Shown: in pieces, positions 41,602 to 46,742 of the stretch | How the letters are laid out: each line of letters begins with the position of its first letter | Numbering within the stretch: position 1 is the stretch's first letter | DNA from: an uncultured Bacteroidales bacterium | GTDB lineage: Bacteria; Bacteroidota; Bacteroidia; Bacteroidales; Paludibacteraceae | NCBI GenBank assembly: GCA_900318245.1 | Contig: ONJT01000024.1 | Coordinates: 1 to 46,742 of the forward strand | Direction of reading: 5' to 3' | DNA: 46,742 nucleotides | The notes under the pieces: model-generated | The model's input: the letters and a program-made list of their open reading frames with translations, nothing else | Database searches by the model: none | What the model was told of the DNA's origin: nothing | Program-made: the position numbers and the translations under genes

Positions 41602-43155
41602 TTAGTGTTCGTACACGTACTTTTCAACGAATCTCATAACGAGAGGTTTAATGAACGGACTATTGACACCTCCGTCGTAAGAGAAAGAGTCCAAAGTGAG
41701 AAAGGAGCCTTCTCTCGTATATCCGGTCGTGAAATCAAAGGTTACAGTATCCGGATAGACGTCTTTGATGTATGAGTTATGAATTCTTATACTTCCTTTT
41801 TCCGGAGAACCTTCATATTCACATTCTAATGCAGAGCTTAACGAAGGCCGATTCTCTACTCCTCTAGGATATTCTTTATAAAGAATCTCATCCTCCGCAA
41901 TAAGCATCACAATCCTTGATGTTTTGGTTGTGTCGTTTACATCATACAAATCATCGCTCCACCATCCTTCAATTCCGGTTGGTTCCGGATCTACAACTTG
42001 TCCTTCTCCGGTTTGTTCTGTAATGACAATATAAAAAGCATCATACGGATTAGCCTCACCACGACTCGGTTGGTATAGATAAACAGCTACTTTTTTTGTC
42101 GAGTTAGCAAAATAATGCTGGAACTCCTTTTGCTTGGATAATGTCTGCCAGATATTTCGCAACTCCGTCTCGTCCGTGGTAGATGTATATTTTCCATTAT
42201 TGTTGATAAAACCGATGCGGTCTAAACCGGGGAAAGGAAGTCCCTCGTCTAAAGGAAGTCCAGCTCGGAAACTTTCAGGAAAAGACAACTTTCCACAGTC
42301 GCCCCAAAGGAGAGTCCCATCCAATAATAGATTTTCCGTGTAGCGGTAGTATAACTTAATATAACCGCAATCATTCGGAGGAAAATAGCCTGACAAAAAC
42401 GGGATTTCAGTGCCTTCTTCCAATTTGTTCGTGACGTTCAGCGCATAGAAACCTCTATTTCGGAAAGTCATGTAATCGATTTTAGAAATCAAGATATGCC
42501 TATGGAGATCCTTCTCTTGCAAATCGCTTCGTGTAAATTCTTCTGAAGGCAGACCAACTCGCAGATTATAGACTTGCAAATATACACTTCCAAGGTCTGG
42601 AAATAAGGTTAAACTATACGTATTGGCATATGTATCATTCCCGCCAAAAGAAGCGTAGCGAAAATCATTGGCAGGGGGAATAATGGCATTTAGAGCGGCC
42701 ATGAGATCTTCCGCCGTATTTTCCGATTGTATCCCTGTTTCATAACTAGCCTTCAGCTCATAACTCGTCCTGACTATTTTGGGGAATACTTTCGATTTGC
42801 GTATATCATTCATCCAATCAATAAAAATAGTCCTGCCTGTTTCAAACTGATTAACGCGAGCAACAAGTGAAACATTACCAACGAGGTTGTTCAGTATGTC
42901 GAATGTAAGTTCTTTGGTAATTCCGTCTACTGTTTTGCTATACTTATTGTTTTTTACAACCGTATAACCATTTTCTTCAAGCAAAGTCTCTGCTTCTGTT
43001 TGCGACATGCCAATACAGGCCTTTATCAAGGTGAAGTCGTTCGTGACGGGATCCTTTTCCTCTGTTGGCGTCACTATCGGCTTATTGAAGCCTAAGTCTT
43101 GATTGCACGCGGCCAATGTGATAGCTGCTAATGCGATAAACAATATTTTTTTCAT
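41602..43155 (-). CDS. Lipoprotein of unknown function, 517 aa, C-terminus possibly frameshifted
   Basis: Lipobox LAAITLAAC (Cys 17). A short SQTEAETLLEENGYTV helix pattern near residue 50 looks PASTA-like, followed by beta-rich regions; I do not recognise the whole. The frame ends RFVEKYVYEH. One base more in the preceding AAAA run (about 41618-41626) would give VEKVRVRTLKGQEVK ending 1 nt before the next ATG, matching the GQEVK tails of other exported proteins. So either a frameshift or sequence error has cut the tail. Confidence 0.72.
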   Translation of the reverse strand: MKKILFIALAAITLAACNQDLGFNKPIVTPTEEKDPVTNDFTLIKACIGMSQTEAETLLEENGYTVVKNNKYSKTVDGITKELTFDILNNLVGNVSLVARVNQFETGRTIFIDWMNDIRKSKVFPKIVRTSYELKASYETGIQSENTAEDLMAALNAIIPPANDFRYASFGGNDTYANTYSLTLFPDLGSVYLQVYNLRVGLPSEEFTRSDLQEKDLHRHILISKIDYMTFRNRGFYALNVTNKLEEGTEIPFLSGYFPPNDCGYIKLYYRYTENLLLDGTLLWGDCGKLSFPESFRAGLPLDEGLPFPGLDRIGFINNNGKYTSTTDETELRNIWQTLSKQKEFQHYFANSTKKVAVYLYQPSRGEANPYDAFYIVITEQTGEGQVVDPEPTGIEGWWSDDLYDVNDTTKTSRIVMLIAEDEILYKEYPRGVENRPSLSSALECEYEGSPEKGSIRIHNSYIKDVYPDTVTFDFTTGYTREGSFLTLDSFSYDGGVNSPFIKPLVMRFVEKYVYEH

Positions 43156-43167
43156 AATGATGAGGTA

Positions 43168-44034
43168 TTATTTAACTTCTTGTCCTGTTATCATATATGT
43201 CTTTCCTTCTCGCTCGATGAGGATTCGCGTACCTCGGAGAATTTTCTTTTCGTTAATAGGAGTTTCTTTAGGTGTTCCCATTGAAGAGCGGGTATAGTTA
43301 AAAGAGCCGCCAATAGTGTAATTCCACTCCTCACTTGTCAGTAAAATCTCATATTCACCTTCCTCTGACAACTCGATGGAAATAGAGTCCGTAAAGGTAA
43401 AAGATTCTGTATTTTTGCGAGCTCTTGCTGCCATATGATTACAAGGAACAGTATGGATGGTAAATGTCACTTGTGCGCCGGTATTATTATGAATTGTAAG
43501 TACATTTCCCGTCAAAGTTGCGTAAATTTGGTTCGGATCTACCGGATCAACGGTCGAAGAACCGGAGTCGTCCCGTGCATACAGAGGAATCGTATCCGTG
43601 GTTTGCTCAGTTACATCGATAAAATCCCCATTCAGTTCAATATTCGACACCAGAATAGTATAATAATAGTTGTGGTCGATGTCTTCGGAGATATAATAGG
43701 TTCCGGAGATGGAAGCAAAAATACTATCATACCATTGTGCCTCAATGGCTTCTAATTGCGCTTGTATCTTTGCATTATCCGTAGTGAGATAGTAAAGGTT
43801 GGTATTTGTTTGCAATGCCATAGTTAAGCATGGAGGGCATGGATCTTCATCACAAGGCATAGCAACCATCACAAGTTTTCCGCTCGTTTCTATGAATGAT
43901 TGATACAATGCCTCAGGAATTGGCGACATACACAATGCCTCACTCATCATCCACAAACTGCTTACTATCGCAAGCACAAGCGTAAAAATCATCTTTTTCT
44001 TAGCCATAATGGCACGATTAATTACATTTTTCAT
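43168..44034 (-). CDS. Exported protein with GQEVK tail, coupled to the TPR-LuxR regulator
   Basis: A 288-aa product. The first 40 residues hold a signal-peptide-like stretch (KKKMIFTLVLAIVSSLWMM). The body has a Cys-rich CDEDPCPPC near 60, probably disulphide-forming. The end is ILRGTRILIEREGKTYMITG then QEVK. ATG 44034 overlaps the regulator's TGA in ATGA; an internal Met at 44007 is the alternative and lies nearer the signal core. Function is unknown; expression is tied to the regulator. Confidence 0.78.
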   Translation of the reverse strand: MKNVINRAIMAKKKMIFTLVLAIVSSLWMMSEALCMSPIPEALYQSFIETSGKLVMVAMPCDEDPCPPCLTMALQTNTNLYYLTTDNAKIQAQLEAIEAQWYDSIFASISGTYYISEDIDHNYYYTILVSNIELNGDFIDVTEQTTDTIPLYARDDSGSSTVDPVDPNQIYATLTGNVLTIHNNTGAQVTFTIHTVPCNHMAARARKNTESFTFTDSISIELSEEGEYEILLTSEEWNYTIGGSFNYTRSSMGTPKETPINEKKILRGTRILIEREGKTYMITGQEVK

Positions 44035-45275
44035 AGTATAGCTGTTTTTAGTAATTTCTCTTGTAATTGTCCGCCGGAGACGCCGAGTTTGCGGGCCGTG
44101 AGGTCTTTGAGTTTACCGATACTCTTCGGCGAGCAGTTGAGCATGTCGGCTATCTCTTTATGGCTCAAACCGATGAGAACCAAGATACACATGCGAATAT
44201 CTTGTTCATTCAAATCTATCTTCTGTAGTTTTGTTGCCAAGCTAAAGAAGCGTTTGTTGATTTCCCGGCACAAGGCATCGAAATCATTCCATTCCAGTTC
44301 CTGACGGATATCTTCACTTTCGAACAAGAGTTGTTTGTTTGCGTTCAGTTCTTGGATGCGCGCTTGCTCAAACTTCGCCTTTTCGGCACGCAGTTTATGT
44401 TGCTGCCAGGCGATGAAAATAAGCCAACTCAATAGTGCTAAACCGCATACAATCAGCAAGATAAACCAAATTGTATATCTTTGTTTTTCGGGGTTCAGTT
44501 CCTGCTGAAGAAAGTTTACGGCGAGCGCCAACTGTCCATGCCGTTCCTTAATCTGCTTTTGTACATCCGCGCGTTCGGACGACAGGCGAAGTAGCGTCTC
44601 TTTGTCGGCCGCAGCATCGTTATGCGTGAGGATATAATAGAGATCATCCAGATAGAACGGATTCGTTGTGCGTGGCAAAAGTTGCTTGGCATACACGTTC
44701 GCCGAGTCATCGATTTGCAGGAACGAGAAAGCTTGCGCGCGAAGCATCAAAAGGTAGTCCGAGGTTTGCGAAGAGGCTGTATAATACAACACAGAGTCAT
44801 ATTCTTGCACAAAGAAACAAGCTGCGGCTCTCGTCTCAATGACTTTTTCGGTCAGCGGATAATACGGATAACAGCTTACCGCCGAATCGACCAGCGCTAA
44901 GGCTTGTGCCTTATGACCCATCGCCGCCTGTTCCCACGCCATATTATTGATTGCGTACGCATAAGCGAGTGAGTCATAGGATTTCGCGAAATGTGCCGTA
45001 GAAAGGGCATAGACTTCAAACGCCGTCTCATGGTCATTTGCCTGGCGGCACATATTCGCCATATTCGAATAGACGCGTCCGAGTAAAGACTCGTTATCGG
45101 TCTCACAATGCGTCGCGCGGATGAAAGCCCGCATAGCCGCGACCTGTTCCCCTTTCTCGCGCAGCGCCTTGCCTTCTTCATAATAGGAACGCGCATCGGC
45201 CGCGCGCCCATAGAGCGGGGCGAGGAACAACAGAAAAACGATAATCCGATAGCTTACTTTCATCGCAGTTTTCAT
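44031..45275 (-). CDS. Membrane-anchored TPR/LuxR-HTH regulator
   Basis: A 414-aa protein. A signal-like N-terminus (MKVSYRIIVFLLFLAPLYGR) starts a periplasmic TPR region (about 30-260). Then come a membrane helix (YTIWFILLIVCGLALLSWLI), a coiled coil (HKLRAEKAKFEQARIQELNA) and a C-terminal LuxR-type helix-turn-helix (CILVLIGLSHKEIADMLNCS, PKSIGKLKDLTARKLGV). It senses something on the periplasmic side and acts on DNA in the cytoplasm as a one-component regulator. It starts at ATG 45275 (45263 also possible); the promoter excludes the longer frame. It couples to the next gene. Confidence 0.82.
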   Translation of the reverse strand: MKTAMKVSYRIIVFLLFLAPLYGRAADARSYYEEGKALREKGEQVAAMRAFIRATHCETDNESLLGRVYSNMANMCRQANDHETAFEVYALSTAHFAKSYDSLAYAYAINNMAWEQAAMGHKAQALALVDSAVSCYPYYPLTEKVIETRAAACFFVQEYDSVLYYTASSQTSDYLLMLRAQAFSFLQIDDSANVYAKQLLPRTTNPFYLDDLYYILTHNDAAADKETLLRLSSERADVQKQIKERHGQLALAVNFLQQELNPEKQRYTIWFILLIVCGLALLSWLIFIAWQQHKLRAEKAKFEQARIQELNANKQLLFESEDIRQELEWNDFDALCREINKRFFSLATKLQKIDLNEQDIRMCILVLIGLSHKEIADMLNCSPKSIGKLKDLTARKLGVSGGQLQEKLLKTAIL

Positions 45276-45284
45276 TTGACGGTG

Positions 45285-45315
45285 CAAAAGTACTGCTTTT
45301 TCTGCATATACGCAA
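45285..45315 (-). promoter_or_regulatory. Promoter of the TPR-LuxR operon
   Basis: TTG at 45315-45313, 20 nt, TACTTTTG at 45292-45285. Only about 10 nt remain to ATG 45275. Confidence 0.75.
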
Positions 45316-45414
45316 GAAAACACCTTTGAAAAGGACAAAACGTAAAACCCTCATTATCAACAACTTACAGATTTGTCTATTTGAAAAGCGACTTTTTGGA
45401 CGCTTTTAAGGCCT

Positions 45415-46650
45415 TTAACTCAGCATCATTTGGGCTTTTTGGAGGGCTGCGATGAAGAGGTCGATATCGTTTTTGTCGTTATACAGCCCGAACGAGACGC
45501 GCACCGTTCCCGGTACTCCCAATTCGTCTATCAACGGCTCTGCACAATGATGTCCAGTACGCACCGCTACACCCTGCTGGTCCAAGAGCGTACCTATATC
45601 GAACGGATGGATAAAGGGGTTAGTGGATGAGGGGATTAGGGGATTAGGGGAGATGTTAAAGCTAATGACGCCAACCTTCGGCTGACCTGCGGCATACACG
45701 TTCACTCCCTCTAACTCGCCTAACCTTCTTTCGCAGTATTCCGTCAATTCCCGCTCGTGCTTCTCAATCGCCTCCAAACCCACCTGCTCCATATACTCGA
45801 TCGCTTTCTGCAACCCGTAGCTGCCTACGAAATTCGGGGTACCCGCTTCGAACTTATACGGCAACTCATTATACGTCGTGCCGCTCCAGCGCACATGATT
45901 GATCATCTCGCCTCCTCCTTCGTGCGGCGGTAATTTCTCCAACCACTCGCGCTTGCCATACAGCACGCCGATACCCGTCGGGCCGTACATCTTATGACCC
46001 GAGAAAGCGAGGAAATCGCAATCCAAATCCTGCACGTCCACCTTCATATGCGGCACGCTCTGCGCACCGTCGATACACACGGGGATATGTTTCTCATGCG
46101 CCAACGCAATGATCTCCCTTACCGGCTGAATCGTACCCAACACATTGCTTACCTGCGCCACGCTTACGAGTTTCGTCTTTTCGCTCAGCATGCCCTTGAA
46201 CGCCTCTATATCGAGCGACAGATCTTCCTTTAGCGGTATATGCCGTAGCACCGCTTTGTTGCGCGCACACACCATCTGCCAAGGCACGATATTCGAGTGA
46301 TGCTCCAGCCCGCTCACGATGACTTCATCGCCTTCGTGCAGCAGCAGTTCGCCTATACTGAACGCCAAGGCATTGATCGCATCCGTCGTACCTTTGGTGA
46401 ACACGATCTCCTCCGGCTCACGCGCGTTGATGAACTGCGCCACCGCCTTTCGTGCCTCCTCATGATGCATCGTCGCTACCTGACTTAAGTGATGCACCCC
46501 GCGGTGGATATTACTGTTCCACGTGCTATACGCCTCTACGATCGCATCCAACACCTGCTGCGGCTTCTGACTCGTCGCAGCATTGTCCAGATACACCAAC
46601 GGTTGTTTGTGTACCTGCTGTCTCAATATAGGAAAATCTTCTCTATTCAT
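45415..46650 (-). CDS. sufS: Cysteine desulfurase SufS
   Basis: A 411-aa PLP enzyme that takes sulphur from cysteine for Fe-S assembly in the SUF pathway. Motifs are YLDNAATSQKP near the start, the PLP Lys K220 in SGHKMYGPTG, and the active Cys C369 in RTGHHCAEPL. Residues about 333-346 (SPNPLIPSSTNPFI) are extra compared with the family, where VISF is followed closely by HPYDIG; they are encoded by a G-rich period-8 tract. Upstream genes (sufD, sufC, sufB) would lie beyond the right edge. The 46651-46742 end shows two short open frames I cannot identify. Confidence 0.95.
   Translation of the reverse strand: MNREDFPILRQQVHKQPLVYLDNAATSQKPQQVLDAIVEAYSTWNSNIHRGVHHLSQVATMHHEEARKAVAQFINAREPEEIVFTKGTTDAINALAFSIGELLLHEGDEVIVSGLEHHSNIVPWQMVCARNKAVLRHIPLKEDLSLDIEAFKGMLSEKTKLVSVAQVSNVLGTIQPVREIIALAHEKHIPVCIDGAQSVPHMKVDVQDLDCDFLAFSGHKMYGPTGIGVLYGKREWLEKLPPHEGGGEMINHVRWSGTTYNELPYKFEAGTPNFVGSYGLQKAIEYMEQVGLEAIEKHERELTEYCERRLGELEGVNVYAAGQPKVGVISFNISPNPLIPSSTNPFIHPFDIGTLLDQQGVAVRTGHHCAEPLIDELGVPGTVRVSFGLYNDKNDIDLFIAALQKAQMMLS
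45616..45655. repeat. In-frame G-rich period-8 tract in sufS
   Basis: Five octamers on the plus strand: GGGGTTAG, TGGATGAG, GGGATTAG, GGGATTAG, GGGAGATG. It has several G3-4 runs on one strand, able in principle to form a G-quadruplex. Confidence 0.85.
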
Positions 46651-46742
46651 GGTTATTTTTCAATTCTTGATTTGTTTTGTTTTCTCTCCCAGTACGCACC
46701 ATCTGATAACAGGAATTCGGCGTATTAGTTCTACTAACAGCG

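Noticed and set aside
46651-46742. Partial gene at the right edge
   Set aside because: Two frames are open on the minus strand over 60-90 nt, but neither resembles a SufD C-terminus, so neither is called.
1-46742. tRNA, rRNA, tmRNA or RNase P RNA genes
   Set aside because: No GTTCGAnnCC-type T-loop with matching acceptor stem and no rRNA or RNase P signature was seen outside coding regions.

Overview
The window is chromosomal DNA of a member of the order Bacteroidales; nothing in it allows a firmer placement. The evidence is a fused SecDF, DUF4270 and DUF4251 lipoproteins, a glycogen-synthase catalytic half next to DUF4270, many short exported proteins, and a very uniform promoter type. That promoter is a TTG at about -33, exactly 20 nt, then TAnnTTTG at -7. 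I could place it in front of thirteen transcription units. I saw no rRNA, tRNA, CRISPR array, intact insertion sequence or plasmid origin.

Layout. 1-6034 holds the 5' part of a very large secreted surface protein (minus strand, running off the left edge) behind a roughly 535-nt highly structured leader. 6218-11111 is accessory: an ATPase remnant, an unrecognised 386-aa protein, two overlapping exported proteins behind a second structured leader, and an antitoxin/PIN-toxin pair. 11445-13322 is a small plus-strand island with a DUF3987 protein and a 131-aa protein. 13542-15121 has a BACON-like/Fib_succ lipoprotein and a Fic remnant. 15170-26421 is mostly housekeeping: GlgA-like/DUF4270 (+), then clpP-clpX, secDF, a CoA-transferase, class II aldolase and a FucI-like protein (-). 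26427-29260 is accessory again: gtrA, an exported protein behind a third structured leader, and a BRO/DinD-like gene. 29358-32176 carries rsmA-corA and nadA (+). 32323-38817 is a surface-glycan region: GT4 and an esterase (+) converge on a four-gene minus-strand operon (endonuclease-like, FAD oxidoreductase, GT-C, GtrA). 38850-40639 holds a DUF4251 lipoprotein and a second BRO/DinD-like gene. 40690-45315 is a tightly packed operon of a membrane TPR-LuxR regulator and three envelope proteins. 45415-46650 is sufS.

The most unusual content is mainly non-coding. (i) Three long nested-hairpin leaders precede exported-protein genes and share a small covarying hairpin. (ii) A duplicated about 90-nt leader (26938-27024 and 40526-40616) has two mutually exclusive hairpins, one supported by a compensatory change. 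(iii) Degenerate tandem repeats of period 8 sit in frame inside five otherwise conserved enzymes. (iv) A 32-bp element lies at the same spacing upstream of the promoters of the toxin-antitoxin operon and of the unknown 386-aa gene. (v) A shared C-terminal tail ending in GQE(V/I)K occurs on exported proteins; one copy is detached and another is out of frame by one base.

Start codons were moved downstream of the promoter where the promoter made the longest frame impossible. Functional names rest on motif recognition by eye; no database search was run.
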